A DNA stretch of 64,000 nt from Paenibacillus amylolyticus (GTDB taxonomy: Bacteria; Bacillota; Bacilli; Paenibacillales; Paenibacillaceae): contig NZ_BCNV01000001.1 in assembly GCF_001570725.1 (NCBI RefSeq), positions 2,666,001-2,730,000 of the forward strand. Direction: 5' to 3'. Below are positions 1 through 9,761 of the stretch, one piece after another. Below the pieces are notes generated by a model, which was not told the origin of the DNA, made no database searches, and saw only the letters and a list, made by a program, of their open reading frames with translations. The position numbers and the translations under genes are program-made. The first letter of the stretch is position 1. Each line of letters begins with the position of its first letter.

Positions 1-699
<699 letters not shown>

Positions 700-709
700 T
701 TATAATATT

Positions 710-739
710 ATTATACACCTGTTTCACTCCATACGTCAA
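710..739 (-). promoter_or_regulatory. Sigma-A-type promoter of pdhA
   Basis: On the reverse strand a TTGACG -35 (734-739) and a perfect TATAAT -10 (710-715) are separated by 18 bases, about 55 bases upstream of the pdhA start. Seen in sequence; function inferred. Confidence 0.7.
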
Positions 740-910
740 AGAAATCCGTAATTTTTTTATGTTTCCTGCCGGATTGTATGTATAACAGGGGTTTAATATT
801 GGTATAACAGCATAATACATGATTGCGTGTTTGACCTAACCCCGCACAAGGGTAATCTTACCGTATTGCGCGGTCGAATGCAAAAAATTAACCGAGAAAG
901 GTGACGTTTT

Positions 911-1645
911 ATGACGGATTCCCGCTATTTGAAACGCACGATTGTGAAGGAAGAGATTGAAAGTCGCTATCTCGGAGAGAAGCGAACACTCCGTATTTAC
1001 CTTCCTCCGGGCTATAACGAATTGCTCAGCTACCCTGTCGTTTATTGTCAGGATGGCGAAGAATTTTTCAATTTCGGGCGAATTGCTACAACAGCTAACC
1101 GAATTATTCTGGACGAAGGAGCCGAACCTTTCATTATTGTAGGGGTTCAGGTGGATGTGTCTGTGAGAACACAGGAATATGCTCCGTTTGGAGATCGATT
1201 CAAGGCATATACCGCTTGCTTCGCTGAAGAGATTATTCCCTATATAGAAGAGAAATATCCTGTACGTCGTTCCCCGCAGGAACGCATTCTTGCCGGAGAC
1301 TCGCTTGGTGGTAGTGTTTCGCTTCACCTTGCTCTGTTATATCCTGACCTGTTTACACGTGTCATCAGCATGTCTGGTGCCTTCTACTCCGCTTCTCAGG
1401 AAATCTATGCCGCAGCCGAAGATCTCTCTTGGCTCTCAATATGGATGATCGTTGGTTTGCAGGAGACTGCCTTCGCAGCAGACACAGGTACGTATGATTT
1501 TGTGCAACTGAACCGCGATACCCGTGATTTGCTGGAAAAACGAGGTGCTCTCGTCTCCTACCAGGAGAAAGACGGGAATCACCAATGGGGTTTTTGGCAA
1601 AATGAATTGCCGGAAGCATTGCTTTATTTTCTACAAGAAAGATAA
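911..1645 (+). CDS. Alpha/beta-hydrolase esterase (enterochelin-esterase-like family)
   Basis: A 244-residue cytoplasmic serine hydrolase with no signal peptide. The nucleophile elbow GDSLGG places the catalytic Ser near residue 131; a His in GNHQWGFW near the C-terminus is the likely catalytic His. The N-terminal beta-sandwich-like start (RTLRIYLPPGY) and the segment YPVVYCQDGEEFF are typical of the putative-esterase family that includes Fes/IroE-like and YbbA-like enzymes. The ATG at 911 follows an AAAGGTGA ribosome-binding site. It stands alone between divergent pdhA and a convergent phosphatase gene. Substrate unknown; no siderophore genes are nearby, so an iron role is not supported here. 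Confidence 0.85.
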   Translation: MTDSRYLKRTIVKEEIESRYLGEKRTLRIYLPPGYNELLSYPVVYCQDGEEFFNFGRIATTANRIILDEGAEPFIIVGVQVDVSVRTQEYAPFGDRFKAYTACFAEEIIPYIEEKYPVRRSPQERILAGDSLGGSVSLHLALLYPDLFTRVISMSGAFYSASQEIYAAAEDLSWLSIWMIVGLQETAFAADTGTYDFVQLNRDTRDLLEKRGALVSYQEKDGNHQWGFWQNELPEALLYFLQER

Positions 1646-1724
1646 ACTGGGATACAGCAACAGGCGGCTGAAATGCCGCTTTTGTTTCCCACTTTAATGA
1701 TACCGCTTACAATTGTAACCTGAA

Positions 1725-1768
1725 AAAGAAGCAGGATATCCTGCTTGAGTACTCGCTCCTGCTTCTTT
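1725..1768. terminator. Bidirectional hairpin between convergent genes
   Basis: An 11-bp stem (AAAGAAGCAGG with CCTGCTTCTTT) lies between the esterase gene and the convergent phosphatase gene; its A/T-rich flanks could serve both strands. Confidence 0.55.
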
Positions 1769-1805
1769 GTCCGGCTACAAGTTAAGTATGAGTTTGGGTT
1801 TATTA

Positions 1806-2276
1806 CTAAGCTAATGAATGTTCCGCTTCAATTTTTCTCAACAAAACATCGCAGCCTGCATTAACCAACTCATACACCTCTTCAAAATTGCCTGTATGAT
1901 ACGGGTCTGGTACTTCTCTAAGCTTCTCATTCGGAAGCATGTCCATGAACTTGATGATGTCCGCCTCAGCTCCGCCTGGAACGTTGCGCACATTATCTGC
2001 ATTAGAATTGTCCATACACACAATATAATCAAACTGAGTAAAGTCTTCGCTGGCGAATTGTCTCGCTGCCATGTTGGCATAAGAAATCTGGTATGAATCC
2101 AGCAATTTCCGAGTCCCTTCATGCGGAGGTTTACCAATGTGCCAGTCCCCTGTACCTGCTGAGTCCACACGAATCTGATGTTCAAGCCCCTTCTCCAGGA
2201 CTTTGTTACGCAGGACTGCTTCAGCCATTGGTGATCTACATATATTACCTAGACATACAAACAAAACATGAATCAT
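1806..2276 (-). CDS. Low-molecular-weight protein-tyrosine phosphatase
   Basis: A 156-residue phosphatase with the family's P-loop CLGNICRS at the extreme N-terminus: Cys8 as nucleophile and Arg14, the C-x5-R signature. The general-acid segment DPYHTG lies near residue 124. Length and layout match YfkJ/Wzb-like enzymes. The ATG follows an AAGGGGGA ribosome-binding site, and the stop of the upstream membrane-protein gene lies 1 base before it, so the two are probably cotranscribed. The target is not evident; family members dephosphorylate protein tyrosine or arginine residues. Confidence 0.93.
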   Translation of the reverse strand: MIHVLFVCLGNICRSPMAEAVLRNKVLEKGLEHQIRVDSAGTGDWHIGKPPHEGTRKLLDSYQISYANMAARQFASEDFTQFDYIVCMDNSNADNVRNVPGGAEADIIKFMDMLPNEKLREVPDPYHTGNFEEVYELVNAGCDVLLRKIEAEHSLA

Positions 2277-2277
2277 A

Positions 2278-2979
2278 TTAATCCCCCTTACTTAGCGTAC
2301 CTTGAAGTACCGACGGTGTTGGTTGTGTCACGATGCTCTCTGGCTGAGGATTGACGTTCCCTGTCTCCGATGGCACCAACGAACGACGCGGTAGCTTCCA
2401 TTTATAATGTACAGAACACATCCGGAAGAACACCACAGCCGCGAAACAAAGTAATAGCCCAACATTCGTTGTTAACCAACCCATACCTATGACAAAGCCA
2501 GCTGTCATTGCCCATACAGCATAAATTTCATCACGCAATACAAGCGGTTTACGTCCAGCGAGCACATCACGAATAACGCCTCCACCAATACCGGTCATTA
2601 CTGCTGCAACGATAACTGCGCTAATGGGATGTCCCATATTTGCCGCGTATAATGCCCCTTGAATTGCAAATGCTGCGAGTCCGATTGCATCGAACAAGGC
2701 CTCTGTTCGCTTCCAGTGACCAATCCACTTGAGTGGCAGCACAAACGCAATTGCTACAGATACCAAGGCCAACATGATAAGTGATCCCTGACTCCATAGT
2801 GTCGTTACAGGTATACCTATAAGTACATTTCGGATAATTCCGCCTCCGAATGCAGTCACAAGTCCAAGTACAAGTACACCCAAAATGTCATATTCCTCTT
2901 CCATTGCTACGAAGGCACCGGACATTGCAAATGCGATGGTACCTATAATGCTGAATACTTCAAAAATGTGTAAGTCCAA
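2278..2979 (-). CDS. TRIC-type / UPF0126 membrane protein
   Basis: About 233 residues with seven hydrophobic segments in two repeats, each with the family's glycine-rich motif: FGGGIIRNVLIG in the first and IGGGVIRDVLAGRKP in the second. This is the UPF0126 family (YvgT/YadS), related to trimeric intracellular cation channels; transport of monovalent cations is family knowledge, not shown here. A hydrophilic Pro/Thr-rich C-terminal tail of about 35 residues extends beyond the core. Start: a TTG at 2988 is possible but sits on the ribosome-binding site, so the TTG at 2979, 9 bases after GAGGT, is preferred. It lies immediately upstream of the phosphatase gene. Confidence 0.85.
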   Translation of the reverse strand: MDLHIFEVFSIIGTIAFAMSGAFVAMEEEYDILGVLVLGLVTAFGGGIIRNVLIGIPVTTLWSQGSLIMLALVSVAIAFVLPLKWIGHWKRTEALFDAIGLAAFAIQGALYAANMGHPISAVIVAAVMTGIGGGVIRDVLAGRKPLVLRDEIYAVWAMTAGFVIGMGWLTTNVGLLLCFAAVVFFRMCSVHYKWKLPRRSLVPSETGNVNPQPESIVTQPTPSVLQGTLSKGD

Positions 2980-3110
2980 CCTGTTCAAACCTCACTTTTC
3001 AAGTCATCTCCGTGTCGCTCTACCCATTGTATCCGCGAGCACCGAAATTGTGCAACCACATTTTGTGGATTATACTGGTTTGGTGAAAGAATTAGGAAGG
3101 ATGAAATAAA

Positions 3111-3752
3111 ATGACGGTGAAACGGATTGTTATTTTTACAGGCGGGAATCTATCTGCTGAGTTACTTCAGGAAATAAGAGATGATGACATGATTATCGCA
3201 GCTGATCGCGGTGCATTATTTTTGATCGAACATGGCATTCAGCCTCATATTGCAGTCGGAGATTTTGATTCTATTACTGAAGAGGAACTAACGATTGTTA
3301 GCAACAATAGCATTCAGTTTATTTCATGCGACCCTGTTCATAAGGATCTTACCGATACGGAAATGGCTTTTGAGACAGCGCTGGATCACGAACCTTCTCA
3401 CATCCTGATGTTGGGTGCTACAGGTACTCGGATGGATCACACACTCGCTAATGTACATATTATGGTTCGCGCGATGCAGCATCATATTTCCTGTGTAATT
3501 CAGGACAAGCATAACTATATGACATTGACAACATCCAAAGCTGTGGTTGAACACCGGGACTATAAATATGTTTCTCTACTCCCTTTGACTCATGAAGTTA
3601 CAGGAATAACTCTGGATGGTTTCATGTATCCGTTGGATCAAGCCACCATTCGCATGGGACAATCCTTAGGTGTAAGCAACCAACTCTTAGGCACTTCCGG
3701 TACAGTCACCATCGATAGTGGCTTACTACTGATTATTCAGAGCAAAGATTGA
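3111..3752 (+). CDS. thiN: Thiamine pyrophosphokinase
   Basis: Transfers pyrophosphate from ATP to thiamine to make TPP. The 213-residue protein carries the family motifs AADRGALFLIEHGIQP, VGDFDSI, KDLTDTEMAFE and GATGTRMDHTLANVHIM, which hold the Mg-ATP-binding acidic residues. The start ATG follows GGAAGGATG. It is monocistronic, with a hairpin terminator about 80 bases downstream, and lies about 2 kb from the thiazole operon, which it complements by using salvaged thiamine. No riboswitch is seen upstream of it. Confidence 0.93.
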   Translation: MTVKRIVIFTGGNLSAELLQEIRDDDMIIAADRGALFLIEHGIQPHIAVGDFDSITEEELTIVSNNSIQFISCDPVHKDLTDTEMAFETALDHEPSHILMLGATGTRMDHTLANVHIMVRAMQHHISCVIQDKHNYMTLTTSKAVVEHRDYKYVSLLPLTHEVTGITLDGFMYPLDQATIRMGQSLGVSNQLLGTSGTVTIDSGLLLIIQSKD

Positions 3753-3831
3753 ATCTATTAGCATGCTTCATCGTTATTTATTACTTTTTTGTAACCAGTG
3801 ATTTCGTTAAGAAAATAGGTTCCTACACAAC

Positions 3832-3859
3832 AAAGACCCTTGATAATCAAGGGTCTTTT
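3832..3859 (+). terminator. Rho-independent terminator after thiN
   Basis: Stem AAAGACCCTTGA / TCAAGGGTCTTT, followed by T-rich sequence. Confidence 0.8.
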
Positions 3860-4048
3860 CTATTTCATCTTTGTTTCTCATTCGTCAATGATTAATTTTT
3901 TGACATTTTTAATTATATTTTAATAAACATACCCAAACCACTGTGGCGCAAGGGATCACACGTACCTATCCAATTTCTAGGCTGTTACAAAGCTGTTATA
4001 CTCGCTCTAGCAACTTAACGAAAACGAATTTTGGAGGTACTAACTAAT

Positions 4049-4549
4049 ATGAAAACAAACATCTTTGTCCAAAAGGCCGTAACCGTCGGGTTGTGCGCTA
4101 CACTAGGTTTTGGAGCTGTACTAATGACTAACGCACCTGTTGCACAGGCAGCAACTGCATCTGTGTCCACAGGCCAACAGATTGTTAACTATGGTAAACA
4201 ATTTACTGGAACTCCATATAAATTTGGTGCTTCAACATCAACTACCAAAGTTTTTGACTGCTCTTCTTTTATGAAATATATTTTCAAAAAGTATGGTGTA
4301 GACTTGCCGCGCACTTCCGTGAAACAATCCAAAGAAGGCAAAGCTGTGTCCAAAGCTAATCTGCGTGTAGGCGATCTGGTATTTTTCTCCAGCGGTAGCC
4401 GTTCTACTGGCTCCAACATCACTCATGTAGGCGTGTACGCAGGGAACGGAAAGATTCTGCATACGTATGGATCTCCAGGCGTAACCCTTTCGGATCTGAA
4501 TTCCGGTACTTGGGAAAGAACGTATATTAAAGCTCGTCGTGTACTGTAG
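4049..4549 (+). CDS. Secreted NlpC/P60 peptidoglycan endopeptidase
   Basis: A 166-residue exported cysteine peptidase that would cut gamma-D-Glu-diamino-acid bonds in cell-wall peptides. The signal peptide runs to an AQA cleavage site near residue 34. One NlpC/P60 domain follows with catalytic Cys71 (FDCSSF), His126 (ITHVGVYAG) and a third polar residue at His138. There is no SH3 or LysM binding module, so it is a minimal catalytic form. The ATG at 4049 is preferred over an in-frame TTG at 4031 because GGAGGT (4033-4038) sits between them. A terminator follows. Confidence 0.92.
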   Translation: MKTNIFVQKAVTVGLCATLGFGAVLMTNAPVAQAATASVSTGQQIVNYGKQFTGTPYKFGASTSTTKVFDCSSFMKYIFKKYGVDLPRTSVKQSKEGKAVSKANLRVGDLVFFSSGSRSTGSNITHVGVYAGNGKILHTYGSPGVTLSDLNSGTWERTYIKARRVL

Positions 4550-4571
4550 AGTTATATATTATTAAATAAGT

Positions 4572-4604
4572 AAAGGCCGGACGATATGTTCCGGTCTTTT
4601 TATT
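4572..4604 (+). terminator. Terminator after the NlpC/P60 gene
   Basis: Stem AAAGGCCGGA / TTCCGGTCTTT followed by a T run. Confidence 0.75.
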
Positions 4605-4658
4605 TACCCTTTTTTCGCCACAGTCTAAACTGGAGTTTCATGGAATTCGGAGGTTAAT

Positions 4659-5363
4659 CTAATTTTTATCATGAAGCATGTAACCGATCCCACGCACCGT
4701 ATGAATCAGTTTCACACTTCTTCCCTTGTCCACCTTAACCCTCAGATGTTTGATATACACGTCCACGACGTTGGTATCCATGGCATACTCATATCCCCAT
4801 ACTTCCCGCAAAATATCACTCCTTGTACATGCTTCATTCACATGCAAGGCCAGGAATTCCAGTAACTCGTACTCTTTAGGTGTTAATGTCAGGTATTCAC
4901 CCGCACGATTTACCCGCCTTGAACGCAAATTCACTTTAAGATCATGGACTACAATAACTTCTTCGCCCTCTGGTGTTGCATTCGCGAAAACACGCAATAA
5001 ATTTCGTATTCTGGCCAGCATCACGTTCAAGTGAATCGGTTCCTCCATTACGTCATTAGCTCCGAAATCCAGCCATTCCACAATGAATTGAGGAGATGCG
5101 TTTGATGTGATAACCAGTAGGGGTACAACCTGTCCTTTATCTATCCATTGTTTCAACTCTGCCTTACCATTTTGATTTCGATTCGCCTCCCCCTCACCCT
5201 GGTCTACCAGGATGATCAGGTTGATGTGTGATAACGAATTCTTAACGGATATGTCTATTTCAGGCCTTTCCTTTCGGTGCACCTCATACCCTTCGGCACA
5301 TAATACGTCCTGAATAAGGCTGACCTGCTCTCCTGCTCCAATCAGCAAAATGGCTGTTTTCAC
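4659..5363 (-). CDS. OmpR/PhoB-type DNA-binding response regulator with degenerate receiver
   Basis: A 234-residue protein. The C-terminal winged helix is complete and typical (LTPKEYELLEFLALHVNEA, IKHLRVKVDKG, VRGIGYML). The receiver domain at 1-120 is poor: the N-terminal acidic pair is replaced by IGAG, the acceptor region reads IILVDQG with a possibly shifted Asp54, and the conserved Lys near the end is Glu (NDVMEEP). It may work without phosphorylation as an orphan regulator; that is inference. No histidine kinase gene is adjacent. The thiF-operon terminator separates it from the thiamine genes. Confidence 0.85.
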   Translation of the reverse strand: MKTAILLIGAGEQVSLIQDVLCAEGYEVHRKERPEIDISVKNSLSHINLIILVDQGEGEANRNQNGKAELKQWIDKGQVVPLLVITSNASPQFIVEWLDFGANDVMEEPIHLNVMLARIRNLLRVFANATPEGEEVIVVHDLKVNLRSRRVNRAGEYLTLTPKEYELLEFLALHVNEACTRSDILREVWGYEYAMDTNVVDVYIKHLRVKVDKGRSVKLIHTVRGIGYMLHDKN

Positions 5364-5435
5364 TGTTTTTCACCCGGCCTGTCTCTGTCCCACTGCTGGC
5401 AGCAATGGTTGGTACAGTTAGCATGCCGTAAAATG

Positions 5436-5468
5436 AAAAAGTCCATTCCCTTCAGGGAACAGACTTTG
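5436..5468 (-). terminator. Terminator at the end of the thiazole operon
   Basis: On the reverse strand AAGTCTGTTCCC / GGGAATGGACTT forms a stem with a tetraloop, followed by TTTTTC, 14 bases past the thiF stop. Confidence 0.75.
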
Positions 5469-5481
5469 CTGCTTTCTTGCT

Positions 5482-6531
5482 TTAACCAAAGTAGCGGTGA
5501 ACGAGCGTACGTGCTTCAGCTGTGTCTTTTGTTCCGTGCACAAGAACACGTCCATCCTGGAAAATGACCATTCTATAGACTCCTGTTGTAAAAGAAACCA
5601 GAAACGGATTGGATTCCACTTTACCTTCTTGAAGTCTATCCAGACGATCAGCCGTATGTTGAAGATCCAGATTCATTCGCCGTGCAGGTCGGATCTGAAC
5701 GGTATCCCTGCCACATAGCACATCGGTTTTCTCCAGGTTGGACGCAGAAAGATAAGGATACGTTGCCGAATCGCTGCAGGAAGGGCAGTCTTGCTTTTTC
5801 GCACCATCCACATTGATGGATATGTACTCGTTCCTCCACACGTCAAATGACAACAACTTGCGTCTCAATGCATTTGCATTGCCACTAAGTAACTTCATCG
5901 CTTCTGCTGTCTGATTCGCCGTTACCATCTGTACCGCTTGGGGTATGATGCCAGACGTATCACAGGTATCTCCACCCAGAGGGACTTCACCCAGCAAACA
6001 ATTTAAACATGGCGTATCTCCGGGCATAAACGTGTAGGTGATGCCGTAACTACCCACACATCCACCATAAATCCAGGGAATACGGTGCTTCTGTGACATA
6101 TCATTAATGAGTAGCCGAGTATCAAAATTATCCGTTGCATCCATAATCAAGTCTGCATGCTGAACGAGTTCTTCCAACTCATCTACTCTGACATCCAACA
6201 CTTTCCCTTGCACATGAACCGCGGAATTAATGGCAGATAAACGTTTCTCCGCCGCCATCGCCTTCGGCATCCGTTCAATTGCGTCCTGTTCTACATATAA
6301 TTGCTGTCGTTGCAGGTTACTCCACTCCACATAATCACGATCCACGATCGTTATGTGCCCAACTCCTGAACGAACTAACGTTTCTGCAATTCCTGTTCCG
6401 AGTGCGCCGGCACCTACAATTAAAACTCTGCTGCCCTTTAATCTGGACTGGCCTTCCTTACCCAGCGGCGCATAGCGTTCCTGTCTGGAATACCGATCGG
6501 CCTGTTCTGAGGATGTTAATTGATCTGTCAT
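5482..6531 (-). CDS. thiF: ThiF/MoeB-family sulfur-carrier adenylyltransferase
   Basis: Activates the C-terminal glycine of ThiS by adenylation, so sulfur can be attached for thiazole synthesis. The 349-residue protein has the nucleotide-binding [26 protein letters not shown] and [15 protein letters not shown] segments of the family. Two Cys pairs (PCLNC near the middle, CPSC further on) are the likely zinc ligands. A C-terminal extension of about 90 residues beyond the core is of unclear role. The start overlaps the thiG stop by 4 bases (ATGA), so it is translationally coupled. Position in the operon makes ThiF the best name over MoeB. Confidence 0.92.
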   Translation of the reverse strand: MTDQLTSSEQADRYSRQERYAPLGKEGQSRLKGSRVLIVGAGALGTGIAETLVRSGVGHITIVDRDYVEWSNLQRQQLYVEQDAIERMPKAMAAEKRLSAINSAVHVQGKVLDVRVDELEELVQHADLIMDATDNFDTRLLINDMSQKHRIPWIYGGCVGSYGITYTFMPGDTPCLNCLLGEVPLGGDTCDTSGIIPQAVQMVTANQTAEAMKLLSGNANALRRKLLSFDVWRNEYISINVDGAKKQDCPSCSDSATYPYLSASNLEKTDVLCGRDTVQIRPARRMNLDLQHTADRLDRLQEGKVESNPFLVSFTTGVYRMVIFQDGRVLVHGTKDTAEARTLVHRYFG

Positions 6532-7301
6532 GTATGAACCATTCCTTCCACCGGACTACTGGCTGCTGCATAACGCTTTACAGGGATCATGCCTGCTTCA
6601 TATGCCAGCCTACCTCCCTCTACCCCCAATCGCATCGCTTTAGCCATGCTCACTGGATCTCCTGATCCAGATACAGCTGTATTCAACAATACGCCATCTG
6701 CACCAAGTTCCATCGCATAAGCAGCATCTTTTGGGGAGCGCAATCCTGCATCCACAATTACAGGCACTACGGCCTGCTCAATGATGATCTCAAGGTTATA
6801 GGGATTAATGATGCCTCTGCCAGCTCCGATGGGAGAAGCACCAGGCATTACAGCATGTACGCCAAGCAGTTGTAGCCTTTTGGCCAGAATGACATCATCC
6901 GAAATATAAGGCAACACCGTGAAGCCCTTTTCAAGCAAAATTTCGCAAGCCTTGTACGTTTCAATCGGATCTGGGAGCAACGTAATTCCATCTCCGATGA
7001 CTTCGACTTTTATCATATCACAAAGTCCCGAAGCCCGCGCAAGCTCGGCAATCCGCACCGCCTCTTCCGCAGTGGAAGCCCCAGCCGTATTCGGAAGAAG
7101 GGTGTATTTGTCCAGATCCAACGTATCCAGGAAATGCTTCTGGTTACGTTCCTCCAAATTCAGACGACGAACAGCAAAAGTTAATACTTCCGTTTTAGAT
7201 GCTTCCACAGCCTGACTTTGCACTTCCAGATCCGAAAACTTGCCTGTTCCGAGCAACAATCTGGATTCAAACGTATATTTCCCAATGTTCAACATCATCA
7301 A
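6528..7301 (-). CDS. thiG: Thiazole synthase
   Basis: Condenses deoxyxylulose 5-phosphate, dehydroglycine and ThiS thiocarboxylate into the thiazole of thiamine. The 257-residue TIM-barrel protein shows the family hallmarks: [14 protein letters not shown] at the start, [19 protein letters not shown], the Schiff-base lysine region [25 protein letters not shown] and [16 protein letters not shown] with the phosphate-binding [13 protein letters not shown]. Overlaps thiS upstream and thiF downstream by 4 bases each. Confidence 0.97.
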   Translation of the reverse strand: MMMLNIGKYTFESRLLLGTGKFSDLEVQSQAVEASKTEVLTFAVRRLNLEERNQKHFLDTLDLDKYTLLPNTAGASTAEEAVRIAELARASGLCDMIKVEVIGDGITLLPDPIETYKACEILLEKGFTVLPYISDDVILAKRLQLLGVHAVMPGASPIGAGRGIINPYNLEIIIEQAVVPVIVDAGLRSPKDAAYAMELGADGVLLNTAVSGSGDPVSMAKAMRLGVEGGRLAYEAGMIPVKRYAAASSPVEGMVHT

Positions 7302-7501
7302 CCGCCTCCTACAAAATGTACAATCTCGATTCGATCGCCTTCTCTTAATGCCGTCGTCTCATGATACTCACGCGTTAAGATGTGCCTGTTCAGCTCGACA
7401 ACTACAGTCTTGACTTGCAGGTCAAAAGATTGAAGCAGTTTATCCACGCGATTCAATCTGTCTTCTATCTCCATCCGTTGACCATTAACGATGATATTCA
7501 C
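7298..7501 (-). CDS. thiS: Sulfur carrier protein ThiS
   Basis: A 67-residue ubiquitin-fold protein ending in the essential Gly-Gly (VHFVGGG), which ThiF adenylates and converts to a thiocarboxylate. [15 protein letters not shown] at the start and [16 protein letters not shown] at the end are typical. Tightly packed between thiO and thiG with 4-base overlaps. Confidence 0.95.
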   Translation of the reverse strand: MNIIVNGQRMEIEDRLNRVDKLLQSFDLQVKTVVVELNRHILTREYHETTALREGDRIEIVHFVGGG

Positions 7502-8673
7502 TGCACCACTCCCTTTCTGTTCAATCGCTCAGGGCTCAGCGTCTCAATTCCGAGCTCTTCTGAGCTTTTGCCCGCGAGCAATTCAGCGATTAGTCTGCCT
7601 GTTATCGCACTGAGCAAAATACCGTTACGGTAATGTCCAAAGGCCGCAAACAGCCCGGGAACACTTTCGCAAGCACCTATATAAGGCAGACCATCTGGAG
7701 TTGCCGGCCTTACGCCTGCCCACGCCCGCAAAAATTGTGCCTCTTTCATCCCAGGCACCCAGCGGGTAGCCGCTGTTAATAACTTCTGAATACCCTGTAC
7801 AGAAACATTCAGATCCGTTCTGCCTGGCAGACTGGTTGCCCCGAGCCAAACCTCTCCATTGGCTTTGGGAACAATATAGATGTCCTCTGCGTACACCGTT
7901 CTGTCAGGTCTGTACCCTGCATGTTCAGCTGAGAACTGAACGGCGGCTATTTCTCCTTTTACCGACCACACAGGCAAGCTTAGATTCACATGTCTCAACA
8001 AATCTTCGCTCTGTAATCCAGCAGCTATAACGACATGTTTGCATGTCATCTCACCGATCGATGTGGTGATTCCCTGAACGCCGTATTCGTTTGCTTGCAC
8101 ATGTATATCCTGTATGCCCTCCATCACCCGCGCTCCCATTGCTTGAGCGGATTCAGCGTATGCCTTTGTCAGATGGACTGGAAGAACCTCACTCTCGTAA
8201 GGCCTGTAGTAGGCTCCATACGTATCCCTGTTAAGCCACGATGCCTCCTGTTGCACAGCGTAACGGTCCCACCACACCTCATCAGCAGAAGCTGACAACA
8301 CAGACTTCCGATTGTCCTTATAACTACTTAATTCACTGTATGAACGAAAAGGAGTTAGGAATCCATGGCGTTGCAGACCAACCTCTACCTCGCTGAGTGT
8401 AGCCATTAGCATCTGTTGCTCATGAAGTAACTTTCTGCTCTGCCTGGCAAGCTTAGCCATCAAAGGATGGGCAAAACCCTCACTGTCTGCCGCCAGCATT
8501 CCAGCCGCTGCGCAAGAAGTCCCTCCTGCAATCGCCGAACGCTCTACCAACAGTACATCCTGTCCACGAGAAGCAAGCTCATATGCAATGGCACAGCCAA
8601 TGACGCCTCCGCCTACAATAATCGTTTCTGCATGAATCTTATCCGGTCTATCAGTCACGATCTCTTTCATCAT
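7498..8673 (-). CDS. thiO: Glycine oxidase
   Basis: FAD-dependent amine oxidase that turns glycine into dehydroglycine for ThiG. The N-terminal Rossmann motif VGGGVIGCAIAYELASRG is followed by an acidic end of strand 2 (LLVERS). The C-terminal FAD motif ends GHYRNGILLSAITGRLIAELL, and RPATPDGLPYIG is typical of ThiO. About 391 residues, near the usual length. ATG at 8673 (or the adjacent ATG at 8670) after GGAGAT. Overlaps thiS. Confidence 0.94.
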   Translation of the reverse strand: MMKEIVTDRPDKIHAETIIVGGGVIGCAIAYELASRGQDVLLVERSAIAGGTSCAAAGMLAADSEGFAHPLMAKLARQSRKLLHEQQMLMATLSEVEVGLQRHGFLTPFRSYSELSSYKDNRKSVLSASADEVWWDRYAVQQEASWLNRDTYGAYYRPYESEVLPVHLTKAYAESAQAMGARVMEGIQDIHVQANEYGVQGITTSIGEMTCKHVVIAAGLQSEDLLRHVNLSLPVWSVKGEIAAVQFSAEHAGYRPDRTVYAEDIYIVPKANGEVWLGATSLPGRTDLNVSVQGIQKLLTAATRWVPGMKEAQFLRAWAGVRPATPDGLPYIGACESVPGLFAAFGHYRNGILLSAITGRLIAELLAGKSSEELGIETLSPERLNRKGVVQ

Positions 8674-8686
8674 CTCATCTCCTTTT

Positions 8687-9349
8687 TCAGCGGCTCAGAC
8701 TTTCTGTACCAACGATAGCCTGCCTTAAAGATGCAGCGGCCCGATCCGGTGAATCGCTCGCCCATACATTCGAGATCACAGCGACTCCCCGTGCCCCTGC
8801 GGAGCGAATCGCGTGAATGTTTCCCGGTTCAATGCCCCCGATCGCAATGACAGGAATGGAGACACACCTGCACACTTCAGCAAGAGCATTCAATCCTCTT
8901 GGTTCAAGATCAGGCTTACTGTTGGTTGAGTAGACATGCCCGAAGAAAAGGTAATCGGCTCCCTGTTCTTCAGCGATTTTTGCCTCATCCATGGAATGAA
9001 CAGATACCCCCAGACGAAGTCGCTGCACATTGCTTAGGACATCATTGTTGTAGTTACGTATAGCCTCTTGCCCCCAATGGACACCGCCGTAGTTTTCATT
9101 CTGCGAATTCAGCTCTGAACCATTGATGACGATCCGGCAAAATGGAACGCCAACACCACGCAGACTTTCAGCCCAATCGACCTTTTCTTGCCATGTGAGT
9201 TGTTTCTCTCGTATGTGAATATAGTCCACCCATGGCCAGACGTCTTTTGCAACTTTTACAAATGTTGCTTGATCTCCAGCCCCCGTAGATACAACATGCA
9301 GTTCAAATGATCCTTGTACATGTTCATGAGAAATTGCCGTACCGTTCAT
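8687..9349 (-). CDS. tenI: Thiazole tautomerase (TenI)
   Basis: A 220-residue TIM-barrel protein of the ThiE/TenI family. The segments LGVSVHSMDEA, ADYLFFGHVYSTNSK and IPVIAIGGIEPGN are seen. The position as first gene before thiO-thiS-thiG-thiF and the HVYSTNSK loop favour TenI, which aromatises the thiazole carboxylate, over thiamine-phosphate synthase ThiE; the paralogues are hard to separate by eye. Unlike the B. subtilis operon there is no tenA in front and no thiD behind in this window. Expressed from the TPP-riboswitch leader. Confidence 0.85.
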   Translation of the reverse strand: MNGTAISHEHVQGSFELHVVSTGAGDQATFVKVAKDVWPWVDYIHIREKQLTWQEKVDWAESLRGVGVPFCRIVINGSELNSQNENYGGVHWGQEAIRNYNNDVLSNVQRLRLGVSVHSMDEAKIAEEQGADYLFFGHVYSTNSKPDLEPRGLNALAEVCRCVSIPVIAIGGIEPGNIHAIRSAGARGVAVISNVWASDSPDRAAASLRQAIVGTESLSR

Positions 9350-9381
9350 CTCCTTCCATGCATCAATGCTATGTAAAACAC

Positions 9382-9409
9382 AAAAAAGCCACTCCCGTAG
9401 GGGAGTGGC
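9382..9409 (-). terminator. Leader terminator controlled by the TPP riboswitch
   Basis: Reverse strand: GCCACTCCC, a short loop, GGGAGTGGC and TTTTTT, about 30 bases before the tenI start. Its 5' arm is complementary over 13 bases, with one mismatch, to the 3' end of the aptamer (around 9588-9600), so the aptamer segment could act as antiterminator when TPP is absent. About 180 bases separate the two. Confidence 0.85.
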
Positions 9410-9588
9410 TGCGTATTAATTATTGAATCAGATGACTGACTGATGCATACAGTTCATTTCGTAAAAAACAGCTATGGAATTTGTAACCATAACGTTATAC
9501 TCGGAACTGCATGTTTCAATTCGCTAAGCAAACGATTGACATTCTTTCGAATTCCCGTTTGCTCACGTCATTCACTGAAACCCGCGCG

Positions 9589-9681
9589 CCACTTCCCTAC
9601 GCTGGTATGATCCAGATCAGGTGCAAAGGGTCCGGAATCGCATTCTTCCATCTCAGCCGCATCGTGCGGCCCCCCTAGTGT
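9589..9681 (-). promoter_or_regulatory. TPP riboswitch (THI box)
   Basis: On the reverse strand, in order: a CACT P1 arm, GGGGGGCC, the CTGAGATGG pyrimidine-sensor core, ACCTGATCTGGATCATACC, AGCGTAGGGAAGTG. These are the invariant blocks of the TPP aptamer. TPP binding is expected to switch off the tenI-thiO-thiS-thiG-thiF operon. Confidence 0.96.
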
Positions 9682-9700
9682 TCATATGAAGTTGTAGCCT

Positions 9701-9729
9701 ATGTTACCATAGACGGATTTTTTTGTCAC
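9701..9729 (-). promoter_or_regulatory. Probable promoter of the thiamine leader
   Basis: Reverse strand GTGACA (9724-9729), 17-base spacer, TAACAT (9701-9706), just upstream of the aptamer. The -10 is a moderate match. Confidence 0.45.
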
Positions 9730-9761
9730 CGTTCATTTCTGTTAAACGTTGCTTGAATTGT

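Noticed and set aside
3900..4048. c-di-AMP (ydaO-type) riboswitch ahead of the NlpC/P60 gene
   Set aside because: Such switches often precede wall hydrolase genes, but the conserved aptamer blocks could not be found.
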